NCBI RefSeq assembly: GCF_011386835.1
Contig: NC_088792.1
Span: forward strand, 113,618,421 to 113,682,420
DNA: 64,000 nt
From: Chrysemys picta bellii
Taxonomy: Eukaryota > Chordata > Testudines > Emydidae
Reading direction: 5' to 3'
In this document: piece after piece, positions 48,641-61,164 of the stretch
Numbering within the stretch: position 1 is the stretch's first letter
Layout of the letters: every line of letters starts with the position of its first letter
Program-made: the position numbers and the translations under genes
Notes under the pieces: model-generated
What the model was told of the DNA's origin: nothing
The model's database searches: none
What the model saw: only the letters and a program-made list of their open reading frames with translations

Positions 48641-50049
48641 AGTTAAATTGTGTTCATATTTGACTGAAGAGGAAATGCTTTTTTCAGTCAGCTTAGAAAA
48701 GTCCTTCCTTTTTACATCATAATATCAATCTAAAGTATTTCCTTGAGCTCTAGTGGAAGCAGGTTTATTGCCTATTGCTATGAGGTTTTTGTAGTAAGGT
48801 TATTTGCTTTAGCAATGACTCTTTTTTGTCATTCATTAGATTAATATGGACTTAAAGAGCATGATTTTCAAAAGGGGCACAAATGTGCTTGTAAAATGTG
48901 CATACAGCTGTGTGCTCTTATTTGCACATATAATTACTATATTTCCACAAACTGAGTATTTGTGCGTACAAATGAATTATGTTTTTAATTGGCCAGTTGG
49001 ATGTACAAATTCCCAATTTGTATGTGCAGTCATGTAATTGTATATTGAAGTTAGGGATTTGCATTTTTGTATCTCTTCCTTTGAAAATGGGTGTTCTTAC
49101 TTATTTCTTCCAATACACCTTATATCATGGAACATCTTCTTAGGAAGATGTTCAAGATAGAAAGTTACTGGTTCCAGAGTATACGATGAAGCTTCTCTAA
49201 GAATTTATTTATCTTCAGTTTTTAGTTCACCATAAAGTGTTTATAAATGTCTCTGACTAAGGCATCTTGGAGTCTTTTGGGGCACACGGAGATGTCTGAT
49301 ATATGTCTTCAGCCAGTTATAGTAGGTATCTACTACCTAATGTACTTATCTAATGTAATTTTTGAACTGCTATCTGGCCAATTTTACTTGGTACTCCATG
49401 CCAAAAGAGCTGGCTAATGCAGCTATTAATGCTCGATATGTTTTTTCTTTTACTGACAAATTGCTTTTCACAGTAATTGCAAGTCTCTTTACAGTGAAAG
49501 CAAGCAATAATGCTGTCTATTCCTCAGTGTACTTGGCTTAATACAACGTTGTAAAATTGTCATGAAAATTTAGCCACCAAAGCCTATTCACCTAGTCCTT
49601 ACCAAGATGACAGCTCTTACTGATAAGTCTGGGGTGGGAAAATGTTTTACTCCCCCATTAAAAAAAAAAAAAAAAAAGCTTGCCCTGAGTGACTAAACAA
49701 CTAGAATTTTGCATAACCCATTTTATTGTTTCAAACTAGGTAAAGTAGTTTTGTGACCTTCCCCTTGAAAATGACTGGTCTTTGAACTGGGTGATTAACC
49801 AAGTCATCTGTGTACACATTAGTTTCAGGTTCCTGTGTCTTGGTGCTGTAATCCATGATATGAAAGCGTATTATGATATTTCTATTTTGGCTAAATTGGA
49901 GAGTTGAATCCACAGCTGATACTCTGAATTCAAAAGGTCTGACTCAAAGTCACATGAGATATGGGTGGTGGTCTTACATCCTGGTAATGGTTTGAAAGGT
50001 TGTCAGAAAAATTCCTTACTCCCCAAAATATTCCTGCTAGTATCTAAGT
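48641..50049. other. No gene; poly(A) run
   Basis: A run of 18 A lies at about 49661-49678. A possible 26-base minus-strand micro-exon (good acceptor CATTTTCCCACCCCAG, donor CTTG then GTAAGG) lies near 49601-49626 but is too short to claim. Confidence 0.3.
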
Positions 50050-50245
50050 CAGTGGTGGTGAACCTGCGGCCCATCAGGGTAATCTGCTGGCGGGCCGCCA
50101 GACAATTTGTTTACATTTGCACCGTCGCCCGCAGCTCCCAGTGGTTGTGGTTTGCCGTTCCCGGCCAATAGGAACTGCAGGTGGCTGTGCAAATGGAAAC
50201 AAACTGTCTGGCGGCCTGCCAGTGGATTACCCTGATGGGCTGCGT
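50050..50245. mobile_element. hAT-type MITE with long inverted arms
   Basis: The left end is CAGTGGTGGTGAACCTGCGG. An arm running through CATCAGGGTAATCTGCTGGC and CCGCCAGACAATTTG is inverted on the right as CAAACTGTCTGGCGG and GCCAGTGGATTACCCTGATG. The last bases of the right end (after GGGCTGCGTG) have decayed, so no target duplication can be read. Confidence 0.7.
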
Positions 50246-50450
50246 GAATGTTTGGTAACATTCAATTCCCATTCCAATGCTTTACAAGTTAAATGGATCA
50301 AATTCTGTGCTCTTTCATATTCTGTGCAAATTCACTAAAGTCAAGAGGATTGCATGGGCCCATGGCAAGTATTTCTAAAGTTTAAACATTTGTTCCAAAA
50401 TCACCTTCAATTAAAAATACATTATATTTATGATCATTTTAACCTTTCAA

Positions 50451-50490
50451 ACATATATATATATATATAAACATATACATACATATAAAC
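50451..50490. repeat. (AT)n microsatellite
   Basis: About eight AT units at 50453-50469, followed by CATA-rich sequence. Confidence 0.85.
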
Positions 50491-51912
50491 TCATACCACA
50501 ATCTTGGTAAATACAAATTAGTGGAAATAATTTCCCACTTTCTACCAATAGGTGGCACATGTGGCACTAGTAATTTCTACATTTGCTACAGTGCATATAT
50601 GAGCAGGTATGGACTGCCTGTACAATGATGACAGTAAAATGTTTTTATTTATTTATTTTAATGATTTAATCATTATGAATTGGCTGTGATCCTATCCCAT
50701 CCTCCAGGTCAGTGTCCACAGGCTCTGAGTTAATGTCCACTCTCACCCCTTCGTGGAGTCTGGCTTTATTGGTAACACAAAAACAAGAATACAGCATAAA
50801 CCTCAGCTTAACCTCACTTACCAAGCTTGGCAGTTCCTAATATTTCCCTCTGAGACTTATTCTGTTCTATCTGCTTAGTTCACTGTAGGCCCTAAAAGAG
50901 GCTGGCTCCTACACCCATTCTATCCTGGTTGGAGATTTCTGTATCTATTTGCCAGCATGACTCGCCAATAGTTACCCTGAATATTAATGCAGAGTTTTAG
51001 CACCTGCGTCCCAGATGATCCAGAAGAAGAGCTGTGTTACAAATCATACTTATTTAATACACAAATGCAATAGTTTCAGCTTGTGTTTTGATTTCCAGGT
51101 CCTGAAAAGCTACAGATGTGTAAAAGAGGTGGATATGGTAGAAAAGACACTGGCACTGTAGAACAGTTTTAATAAACCACAATCCAGATACTCCTCATTT
51201 TATATCCTCCTATATTTTTGAAAAATTCACAATTTTGGAAAGGAATTCTGGATAGAGTGTGCCTAAGGTACTGGAGAGACCTGGGAGAGTTCAGCACTGG
51301 TCGTGGGCCTAGGGCAGCTGGGCCTCAAGGCCCCACATCCCACAAGAAATCTGTGCCCTGGAAGTGTGCCTGAGAAGCCAGACTTAGAGAGAATGCCTGG
51401 ATGTTGCTCAGATTTAGGAAACCTGGAAGCACCTGGGATCTAAAGGTTGGGTCTAATACAGCAGCCAGGTGACTGTCCCACCAGGGTGAAGAGTTGTAAC
51501 AACCTGCTCTGTGATTGAATAGAGGAGGCCAGTCTTCAGTGTTGTCAATCTGGCACACATCACTGAAAATTAAAACAAACCAAACAAAACCAGATCCTGC
51601 CGCCCCACCAGATATTCCAGTCAGAATTCTGAGATTTCAGTCAGAAAGACTGGATATTTCGAGATTTGACCTCCCATCCACAGAAAAAAGAAATTTGATT
51701 CTCTCTCTCTGCTCCCGGAGGAGGAGAAGTTCTATGTGTGATATACCCTAGTTTTAATAGTGTTTAAATTAGCTCTCATTTTGTCCATATTTCCCCGCTT
51801 TCAACAGCCTTGCTCTTGTTCTCACAGTCACTTGTCACATGCACTCATTTCACTGATGTTTGTTCTCTCACCTCGGAGAGGAAAACAAGAACATGCTGTA
51901 TTTTGATAGTGG
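50491..51912. other. No recognised feature
   Basis: One acceptor/donor pair on the minus strand near 50810-50890 bounds a segment with stops in all three frames, so it is not coding. Confidence 0.35.
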
Positions 51913-51917
51913 AGCCC

Positions 51918-52461
51918 TGTGATGGGCAAATAGGCCCCACACTGACAATGAGGGGGTTAAAGAGAGCCTGTGGACCCAGTTAGCCCCACTCTGCTACACC
52001 TGCAGCAAATGCTAGGCATGGACTGGGGAGTTAAAAGGAGACCTAGCCTAGCTCTGGGCTGACCAGGAAGGACAGCAGAGCTCTGCTTCTCTTGATGGGA
52101 GAGAAGCCTATCTGCAGCCCAGAGACTGACTAGCTTGCCAGCCAGATGAGCCCTTACTAGAAGGGATGACAAGACTCTGGAGGATCAGCAGAAGCCTGGA
52201 TTGTTTGGAGACAAGCCCTGAACAGAAGGGCAAGGTCCCACCAAAGGTTCATTGGACGACTGTGTTTTGAGTAGCAGGATTCCTGATTCCCTCTGGACCT
52301 TAACACCCCAGAAGGCATAGGACTGAAGCGTGCCTTGGCCAGAGGGCTAAAGCACTGCTGCCTCAGACCTCCCAGAGACCGCAAGATACTGGCAGAGACC
52401 CGCAGCTGGGTGAGCTATGTCCTGACAGGTCACAAGGAAGTGCCAGAGCAGCCCAGTCACA
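51918..52461 (+). mobile_element. Solo LTR with 5-bp target duplication AGCCC
   Basis: It starts TGTGATGGGCAAATAGGCCC and ends GCAGCCCAGTCACA. AGCCC lies directly outside both ends (51913-51917 and 52462-52466). A second TCACA at 52430-52434 is not an end because no duplication follows it. The 544-bp interior is purine-rich and non-coding. The TG...CA ends plus a 5-bp duplication support an LTR retroelement left as a solo copy. The strand is taken from its resemblance to turtle LTRs and is less certain. Confidence 0.78.
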
Positions 52462-52466
52462 AGCCC

Positions 52467-53474
52467 CAAAACATCTCTCTGTTTTCGAATTACCTGAAAT
52501 CTGCAACCTACAGTTTAGTGTGCAGAGGAGAAATGATTTTTCCACACAAAAATATCAACTAAGTTTACATTTTATTTAATTGTTACCACCCAGAAAAAAG
52601 TTGCCTCTGAAGCATGGGACTTGTTTTCCCTGTGAGATGTTGGAAGGAGTGAATGACCTCCACAAATCCCCACATGTGGATCATGTCATGTCCTCTAGGC
52701 ACCTGCAGGGAGCTAACAGCATTTTAAGAAGTTTGAATTCCATCCATAATCTCAGTGCATATAATCCATGCCTTCTGTGACAGCCTCTAGGTTTGTACTT
52801 TTCATTCACCCCATGTGAGCTTCCTTTCAGTGTGGAGCTGGGACCTGGGATTTTTACCATGATGCGTTACCAAATGCATTAGCCCAAATGTCAGTGCTCT
52901 GTAACCATCGGCTTTAAGGAGGAGGAAATCGGGTAATTGTAAACCTACAGTATGAAAGGAATTTCACATTCAGAGAACTCTGTGCATATTCATATGTTCA
53001 CTTTCACCCATAAAAATGCAAGTAGATATCTACTGTTCTGAATTTTGAAGACTACACAGCAAAAGATATATGACTAAAAAAATAAACACTACTACAGGGC
53101 AGAAGAATAAGCAAACTTTTGACTTGATGCAATAGAAAACGAAAGGGACATTTCCATGTGTAGTAATAGTTTAGCTCACTCTGTGTCTGATTTAGTGATA
53201 AACTGGTAATTTTGCCTGAATATGGACTGTAGGTTCAGGCACACTACCATGCACACGTGATTTAAGCGATGTCAATGAAATATTTTAAATGATTGTGGGA
53301 CAAAAGTGAAATATTAAACAACATGGCCAACCAAGTGTATGATCCAACTAGGATGCAATTACAAGATATATACAGAGGGCCACTTCCTCATCAGGTATGA
53401 ATCATCATAGCTTCATTGACTTCAGTGGATCTATGCCAGTTGAGGATCTATCCCAGGTGACAGCACCTGCTGTC
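52467..53474. other. No recognised feature
   Basis: No exon or repeat boundary is seen. A degraded palindrome containing TTCATTGACTTCAGTGG lies just before the next repeat, near 53412. Confidence 0.35.
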
Positions 53475-53605
53475 CATAGGTACTGGAACTAGGGTGCTGC
53501 CGCACCCCCTGGCTTGAAGTGGTTTCCATCATATGCAGGATTCACAGTTTGGTTTAATGGCTCTCAGCCCCCCCACCATACAAATTGTTCCTGCACCCCT
53601 GCTGC
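53475..53605. repeat. Dispersed repeat, GGAACTAGGGTGCTGCCGCA type
   Basis: It contains CACCCCCTGGCTTGAAGTGG and ends TTGTTCCTGCACCCCTG. The ends GGAAC...GTGC and GCAC...GTTCC are roughly inverted. I recognise it as a common turtle repeat but cannot place its class. Confidence 0.5.
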
Positions 53606-56600
53606 TGTCATCACCACAACTAAACAAACAGGGATTGACCCAAGTCACAAAGTTTGGAATTTGACTCACCCATAGTTTGGGGGTGTTGCTTTTGGTTTAG
53701 ACCCATATCTCTGGTAAATAAGCTTTTTAATTCAACACTCAATTGACAGGTGTGCTGAAGTCCACAGTAAATATTGTGGAGTAAGGTTTGCAAACAATAA
53801 TTTCCAAACAGCTCTTTAGAACACAGGCTGACCTTTGTAAATGTTAAATGAAACAAAAAAGTTGATTGATGGTGTGTAGTGCTTTGTCCATTCCTGAGAA
53901 AAACCAAGGAACCTTTTGAAAGTCAATTTATGAACTATAGTCTTGGAAATAAGATCAATAGGGGTGAAAAAAGGTTGGCATAAGGAATAAATAAACTAAG
54001 GAATAAACCCTATACCATGTCACCAGAAGAAGGAAGGCCCTGCAACACCATATTATCTTTTTTACAAAGTCTAATCTATAGTGGATCAGTTGCTCAAGTT
54101 TCTAACTTCCTGTATATAAGTGACCAAAAGAAATAATAATTCAGAGGAATACACTGAAATGCCATATCATGTACTTCAGAATAAGAAATACACGTGTAAG
54201 TTCACAAGAGGGGATCACATTAATTTAGCCACAATCACTTTACATTATTAGAGCGGGAAGGAGGTCTGAGAAATCTGTATGTCTGTCTCAGTCTGCATGT
54301 GCCTTGTCAAACTAATCCGGCAGGTTCTGGCTGCAGAGCTCCAAGCCCTGAAGGTTCATGTTCTGTTCCCTCTGCTCCCTGCGACTACTGGCCTTTTTTC
54401 CCCTTGCTCATGGTCCATTCACTTTGGAAATATTCAGGGGTGGGGAGAGGCTGCAATCCTCCTGTTCCTCATCTTCTGGAACTGGGTGGCCACCTCTTTT
54501 AGTATTTCTCCAAGGGCCATAATGCTTCTTGCCATTTCAGTAGGCAAGGATGCTTCTCCTCGGTTTACAAAGATATTGTGGGGTGCAGAAGGAGCTCTGT
54601 CCCTCCTTCTATGCTGCAGAGGCAGGAGCATTGAACAGTCTTCTCCAGTTGCAGCTGCTCTGGAACATCTCCTACCCTTCCATATTGAACTTTGGGATAA
54701 TGTTGTCCCAAAATATATTGTGAAATTGCTAAAAAACCTCCTCTATTTCTGTAGTTGAAGATCATGGACTCAGCATTGTAGCTAGAAAAATCCTGGGGAT
54801 CTCTAGCAGTGGTGTAAGAGTTTTTCAGTTGTCTCAGCTCCAGAGCCAGTAGCAAGTGGCTGCAACAGGAGCAATCTATTTGCTGCTAGCACTGTGACAA
54901 GAAGGGGTTGAGTAATTAGGTAAGCAATGCCTATAAAGTGACAGTGGAGCTACCAAGTGACCCCCAAAGATCCTAAAAAGAGAGCCACCCAGCCCCAGAC
55001 AAGCAGAATTGAGGGAAGAGTATTGCAGGCTCCCCAGCCCTCCCATGAGAAGTGTCCACTTCTGAACCCCATTCTAGGAGCTGCAGTCTCCCACAGCTCC
55101 CCACCCTTGCAGGTACCTGGACCAATCCCCTCCCACAAACTTGTCCTCATCACCATGACTACAGTCTTTCCATCCACCACTGTAGTTCTCAAGTCAGGAG
55201 GTAGCATGTCGAGCCCCAATACCAAAATATCACTTCCAGTGAAGGATACATTGAGAACACTCCAAGAACAGTAAGCAATACTCACAATAATTCTGATTCT
55301 GTGCCACATTTAACTGTATAAATACTAAGGACTTGGTATAAACTGAGCTCAGGAAAAGAAATGCACAGGCTCTCAGAACTTCTCCGGGTCTCCACAGTGA
55401 ACGTCTGTTTCTTAGGTTTCCTGAAGTAAAGTACTGACTTTTTGAGAACTAGTCTTTTACTGTGGATTTTTTAAAGGCTAGATTGTGACAGGCCTTAGCG
55501 TGGGTTGCTCAGACTGGGGCATGAATGCACAAAGAGCTTTCCCACCATTTTTCACAGCCGTGCTCTGGCCTGTCACAGCTGCAGGTCAAGGGAGGACCAG
55601 GATTGCTCTCTGAAGTGAGCCAAAGGGGATGAACAGAGGTGTGGCCCCAGCTCCACATCCGTTCTGCACCTGCTGACTAAGGGGGCCAGCCACAGCAAGG
55701 GGAAGTGGGGTGCAGCATGGTGCAGTTCTGTGCAGTCCTCCTGCACCCCAGGCTCTTAGTGAAATGTTCTTCATTTTGTGAAACAGGAAGGAGAAAACAC
55801 ACTCCCGATCTAAATGTAACACAGGGCGGGGAGCAATCTGTGACATGTAGCATACCGTCTTTGAAGCAAAAGGCATGTCCACACAATAGAATGACGCAAC
55901 AGGATCTAGCTGTTCAATAGAGAGTTTGTTGATATCCCATAGCTGAAATGTTTTTTAATAATAAAAAAAATACATGCCAGGAAATGCTGCGCCCTCTATT
56001 GCTTTTTCTAATATAATCTCTTGGTGACAATAAAGATGACATGACAAAGTGACAAGCAGAAGAGCTACATGGTATTTGACCTATTTGTGATGCAATGATT
56101 ACTTTGGAAAATGCAGTTCAGGATCATAGTGTAATACTTCAGATTATCCATTGGGAATCTGGGGTGAAATCCTGTCCCCACTGAAGTCAATGGGAGGTTA
56201 GTTATCGACTTCAGTTGGGCCTGGACTTCATCCCTGTTTTTTAAGCAAAAACATAAATGTGCTTCAGAGTCTATTATTCCAAAGAAGGAAGTTAATGATC
56301 AACATATATTAGGGCTGCCTGTTTTGTTTCAAGACAAAGTGTGGTACTTTGAACCAACCAAAAGTGAAAGTATAGTCACAGATATAGGCGTGGTTGTTGG
56401 TTGATCTCTGAACTCAGCTGGAGGGTGGGGGCGGGGTAGAGAGAAATGGGACGTGCAGATCACTCCCAAAGACAAATCTAGCTACACATATTTATGGTAC
56501 CAAAGAGGTCAAATTGGAGCAGCCCAGAAAAATAAGAGTAAATATCTCCATGATAGAAGAATTTCATTCCAATGCTTCAGCCATGATATTTGATAATGTG

Positions 56601-56790
56601 CACATTAATGACCTGATTTTCAGAAGCACTGAGCTGACTTCAAGGGGTGCTCAGCAAACAAAGAAAGTATGGTCTGATTTTCAGAAGTGGATTATTAGAC
56701 AATGTGCAACATAAGAACATATTCATTCTGGTTTTCAAATAGTTCTTAAAGACATTTAAACATTCCTAGTTGCAAACTGGAATTATTTAC
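53606..56790. other. No gene recognised
   Basis: Contains a plus frame of 159 codons (54279-54758) and overlapping minus frames (54434-54855), none with a named domain. A CCACTGAAGTCAATGGGAGG core lies near 56178. Confidence 0.35.
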
Positions 56791-56868
56791 CATAGGTGTG
56801 GCTTCTGTGAAATCCATCAAAAGGTCACCTGGCTCCAAAGCAAATGTACTTCCAACATCCGTGGGGCT
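56791..56868 (-). CDS. Candidate internal coding exon, 78 bp
   Basis: On the minus strand an excellent acceptor (TTTTTTCTGCCTTTAG) precedes 26 codons in phase 0 that end at the donor ATG|GTAAAT. The peptide includes LEPGDLLMDFTEATPM. The other two phases contain stops. The acidic, aliphatic composition and the splice signals on both sides make this the most convincing exon in the window. It follows in phase with the candidate exon at 57356-57529 and precedes in phase the one at 31583-31651. I do not recognise the family. Confidence 0.62.
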
Positions 56869-57078
56869 CTAAAGGCAGAAAAAATCCCCCACACGTTGGG
56901 TAAATATTTAATATTTGTAATTATAGTTTAAAATATATTTAATTAAAGAATAAATTAGCCAATTAGATTATAAATTACACATACAGTTTTAAATGTGTTT
57001 TGATAGGTGAATATGGAGAGATGGACAACAAAATTATATATCTTTGAAATCCAAGTAAATATTCATTGAGTACTCATC

Positions 57079-57132
57079 CAAAGCCCATTGAAATTGATGG
57101 AAGAACTCCCACTGATGTCAATGGGCTTTGAA
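57079..57132. repeat. Palindrome with AAAGCCCATTGA arms
   Basis: AAAGCCCATTGA is the exact reverse complement of TCAATGGGCTTT at the other end, with a second imperfect pair between them. Confidence 0.7.
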
Positions 57133-57355
57133 TCAGATACTAAATATCCTAATTTTCTAGCTGCTGCTAGTATACATAGTATAGTATAAGTATATTGCTA
57201 CAACAATTTCATATTAAAAACTACTCCCAATTGTAAAATTATAGTTAATACTATCATCTCATAAGAACATTTAACCATAGCCACTTTCTGTCTTCATATC
57301 TATCATCTCTAATCATTTCTCACTCTATTTACGTGACCCCATCTTTGCATCTTAC

Positions 57356-57529
57356 CTTTGCACCAGGTGATATCTGGGTTTGTCCTTCTGACATTTGTGG
57401 TGTACACGTTTTCTGTGACACGGGAGATGCTGATGAAACGGATGTCGATGCTGCTACAGCCGCTGCCAGTGCTGGAGGAAGGTCGTCTTCATCACTGTGG
57501 TTGTTAAAAGTGCATGAAGCGCCATTCAT
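57356..57529 (-). CDS. Candidate first coding exon (alternative start)
   Basis: The minus strand has an open segment of 58 codons from an ATG to a strong donor (GGTGCAAAG then GTAAGATG), ending in phase 0. The peptide includes HSDEDDLPPALAAAVAAS and a Ser/Thr/Gln-rich tail, so it is probably a disordered N-terminus. A pyrimidine-rich acceptor lies upstream (splice at about 57561), but all three phases from that acceptor hit stops before or instead of this frame, so the ATG is taken as the start and the exon would begin with about 30 bases of 5' UTR. The purine at -3 of the ATG fits a usable context. The phase matches the next exon (56791-56868). Confidence 0.45.
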
Positions 57530-57557
57530 TACCAGGTATAACAGAATTTTGTTTTAA

Positions 57558-59504
57558 CTTGCTTTGGAGGTGCGAGAGGCAAGGGGAAGGAAAGGGAAAG
57601 GAAAATCTGGACACCAGCTACAGTGCTTCTGAATGTTCACCAGGCCAGGCATAATTTAATATTTACAGCTAAGTTTGCAAATAAATTAGATTTTCTTTAA
57701 ACTTTAATGATTTCTCAATAAAAAATACTGACTAAACATCAACGACAAATGCAAAAACTTAAATGGCATGTAGTTTCAAATTTAACTTGATATTATGTAC
57801 AAATAATTAATATTATGACTGAAAATGTATGATTAAAAACATACACTGGTGACTATTTCATATTACTTTTTCATTTTATAGTTTTCATTTTTGCATTTTG
57901 CTATTCTATAGGCTTGCCATATTGGTAAGAAAACCCTCAAATAGATATACAGGATCAACATCAGCCCTGGTATAACAGTAATAGTGAAGTTACCAGAGTG
58001 GATTTGGCACGCAGTATGTATGTATTTCCATTTTCAAAATACCTTTAAAGGGCAGTTCTACTCTGAAAAGTAACTGTAAAAATAACATGGTGAAAGCCCA
58101 TGTTTATTGAGAACTAATGACTCCAGATCAAATTTGCTCCATTTACAGAGAAGCCATTTCTTTTAAAAACCAGGCAGTCAAGTTGGGTTATTTTCTTCTC
58201 ACACATGGTCATCAGTAAAAGTAATGCTGCAGAGCATATTGTTCCCACAGTTACCATTGCAAAACCCCACTGATCACAAGTCATTGACTTCAGTGTGGTT
58301 TGGGTCAAGTTTTTAGGTCCTCAACTATCCATGCACAGATGTAACTGTGGCCATAATTTTGCCCCCAGGATCTTTACTACTGGTGGTGATGTGTGAAGAA
58401 AACAAAACAAAACCCCAAAAAATCAGCTTGGCTGTCACAATTCAGTGCAAGTTTGCTTCTTTTTATTTGTAAAGTGAGCAAATGTTAACCTGGCACCATC
58501 TGAATTACAATGCACATGGAACCCTGCAATGCCAGTTTGACAGGCACTTTTCAGAGAAGGCCTGTACTTTGGTTTCACTTTAATCCAGGACTGTGCACCT
58601 ATTGTTGAGGTCCATATAATCACTACTAACACAAATTACATGACACACTGCCCAACCCTATCTCAACAAAATTGCTGTGTGGTTTGGTTAATACCAAGGC
58701 TTTTATAAAACGACTAGACTTTGCCAACTAATGTTGTCTCTTCCACAGTTCATTCTTTTCCATGGAAGAACAATAATTCATCACTACAGCAGAAGAGCAT
58801 GTATGACACACAGTTTTCATGTTTAAAACAAAATATAAAAGCTACTGAGTTTATTAAATAGGTATTTTATTAATGCAACAAGCCAGATTTGGGCTCCTGA
58901 CCTAGTTAATCTCTTTTATAAGCATGCAGCTGACATTTTCTCAGTCCTTACGCCGCATACTCAGCAGGGATACTCTGGCTCTCTTCCCAGCCTTGCTGGG
59001 TAAATCTGTTCCTTCATACTCCTATTTTATGTGGAAGTGGAAATTCTTTTAGAATCTGCCAATTCAGAAAGGCTTCTTAGGTCACGTCCAACTAAACTGG
59101 GGAATGAATTTGTAATCCTGTCTTATATGCAGTGTGCTCTTGTGTTCTAGCTACAGGTTTGAGTACAAGACTTTTTACCACTCTACTCCTTTCACAGCAC
59201 TCCTCCTTTCACTTTTTGTACTTGCAATCCAGACACCAGATGCTAAATCCCGTTCCCACTGAACTCAATGGCAAAGATCACATTGACTTCAACCAGAACA
59301 GAATTTGGCCCCTGAAGAAATAAATGTAAGGGCTAGCTTGTCAAACACAGGTGCCTTAATTTTGCCCTCAGTATTTGAACATGAAGCCATTGTATATGCA
59401 AAACCTACACATGCAAATACCTAAAAAAGGTTGTGCAGTGGGAGTGTGTTGGCTCCAAAACCCAGAGGTCAATGGATCAGAACAATTGTCTGCTAGTTTG
59501 CTTT
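57558..59504. other. No gene recognised
   Basis: Intronic in the gene model. It holds a TCATTGACTTCAGTGTGG core near 58282 and a CCCACTGAACTCAATGGC core near 59256. Confidence 0.35.
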
Positions 59505-59560
59505 TCATCTGAGGTCAGACTAGATGATCACAGTGGTCTCTTCAGACCTTATTATCTATT
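59505..59560 (+). mobile_element. CR1 3'-end fragment, old
   Basis: GAGGTCAGACTAGATGATCA followed by GTGGTCTCTTCAGACCTTA matches the CR1 3' end sense strand. Confidence 0.65.
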
Positions 59561-59987
59561 ATTCAAATTGTACTTGCAATTATTTATTTTGAATGGGCTG
59601 CAAATACAGATTTTAGTTTTGCTGGTGTGAAAATGTGAAGCTTGGAAACTCTATAATTATACATGTTATATAAACATTTGTTAAAATATGTAATTTACTT
59701 TTGGTTCTGTAGCCCCTAGCATTTTAATTGCAATCTTCCACTGAGTTGCAGTTTTCTTAAGGGGCCATCATTATGGTGCAAGGCTGGAGAACTGAAAATC
59801 TATATTCTGATATTTATACAACGAAGGTGAGATTTTCAAAAGCTCCAAAATCAAAATGTGAAAATTCTAACCTGAATCTCCATAAATGCATTATTTTAAC
59901 TACACTTCAAAATATTTATTTCTTCCACTTGTGTAATTTTCCTGTTGCTTTCATTTTCTCATGGGTTACCAATACTATTGCTCTTAC

Positions 59988-60002
59988 CTTCACATTCGCC
60001 AT
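59988..60002 (-). CDS. Possible very short alternative first coding exon
   Basis: On the minus strand AACATGGCG gives an ATG in strong Kozak context. Five codons (MANVK) follow and then a strong donor (GTGAAG then GTAAGAGC) in phase 0. An in-frame stop lies 27 bases upstream, so the ATG would be the start. Phase 0 is the same as for the 57356-57529 exon, so both could splice to 56791-56868. The segment is too short for protein evidence, and chance cannot be excluded. Confidence 0.28.
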
Positions 60003-60589
60003 GTTTTCAACGCGTTTTTCTACATTTCAACTGATGCATCCTCACCCTCCCAAAGACAGCTCCTTCAAACAATTTAATACATGACTTGACTTTCTGTGGA
60101 TTGGCTGTGACTACTATTCCTATAACCATCCCTTTCAATGGCCTCTCATATCTTCTTCATTCTCTGTAACACAACCTCCTCCCCATCCTCATCCATCTCT
60201 CTTCTCTCCATTCCCTGTCTCCTTACCCTCCTCTTAGCTACTTCTCTCCATCTTTCTTTGGTTACCAACCTTTTCTACTGCTACTACCTTCTCTTGACCC
60301 CTATACTCCCTTTCATTCTCACTACTGTACCTGACACTGTATTTCTTTCCCTCACCCTCACTCATTGCTTTTCCCCAATCATCTCAGCTCACTGCCAGTT
60401 ATTATTCTCTTTACCAACTCACCCTAGCTTTCTTCATTATACTACCTTAGGAATTAACCTTCCTCCACTCCTATCACATTATTATAATGACATTATCCAT
60501 ATCAAAACTACCCATCTCCTTTTAGTCTATCACCCACCATTATAGACTTGCTCTGATTGTCTGATTTGTTAATGATAAATCTCTATTGG

Positions 60590-60740
60590 GACATGACACT
60601 TCCTTGATGATAGAATTGTTATCACATGCCTGACTGAGACCTGGCAACATAAGCACTCACTTCATTCCTCCCTCTGAGGATCCTCAAGTTAGTTTACCTT
60701 TTTTCTGAAAAATCCTCCAAATTTGATGAGAAGGTGGGTG
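60590..60740 (+). mobile_element. Possible L2-like LINE endonuclease relic
   Basis: The plus strand reads a short CLTETW motif at about 60627-60644 followed by a Ser/Leu-rich stretch, as in the endonuclease of L2-type LINEs. Stops and frameshifts surround it. The CT-rich region from 60140 to 61140 may belong to the same old element. Confidence 0.33.
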
Positions 60741-61164
60741 ACATTGCCTACCCATAATTCAAATTCTTCCCATCCAAATTCACGCTAACCTTTCCTTTGT
60801 GATCAACTCTCCTCTTTCATTACACTCCACATTCTGAAACTGTCCAATCTAGAAATAATGATGGACAGTTAACTTCTTTTTAAAATCTATTTAACTGTTC
60901 TTCAGAAATTCTCTGACTTGATCGACACAATTGATTATTTTCTCTTCCAAACATCATCATCCCTACAGTCTTAAGTATTCCTATTGACTACTTTGACCCC
61001 TTTTCCTTTAGCAACTTTTCTGTCTTGACTCCTCTGCAGCTTTCAAGCTTTCTCACCCACTAGAGAGCTCAACTGAATCAATGCAAAATTTCCCAGTAGT
61101 TCTCTGACCCTGCCATCAATGACCACCTCTCATCAAATTGGACTTTGTGCTGAATAAACATTAA

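Noticed and set aside
50810..50890. Minus-strand segment with good acceptor and donor
   Set aside because: Stops in all three frames, so it is not a coding exon.
54279..54855. 159-codon plus frame and overlapping minus frames with a helical-looking segment
   Set aside because: No known domain, no splice support and frames open on both strands. A fragment of an old coding element is possible but cannot be supported.
57530..57545. A non-canonical AC acceptor (TTCTGTTATAC) for the 57356 exon
   Set aside because: It would extend the frame, but no U12-type branch site is evident. A start at the ATG is simpler.
60138..60545. 135-codon Ser/Leu-rich plus frame
   Set aside because: It is explained by the CT-rich composition of an old relic.
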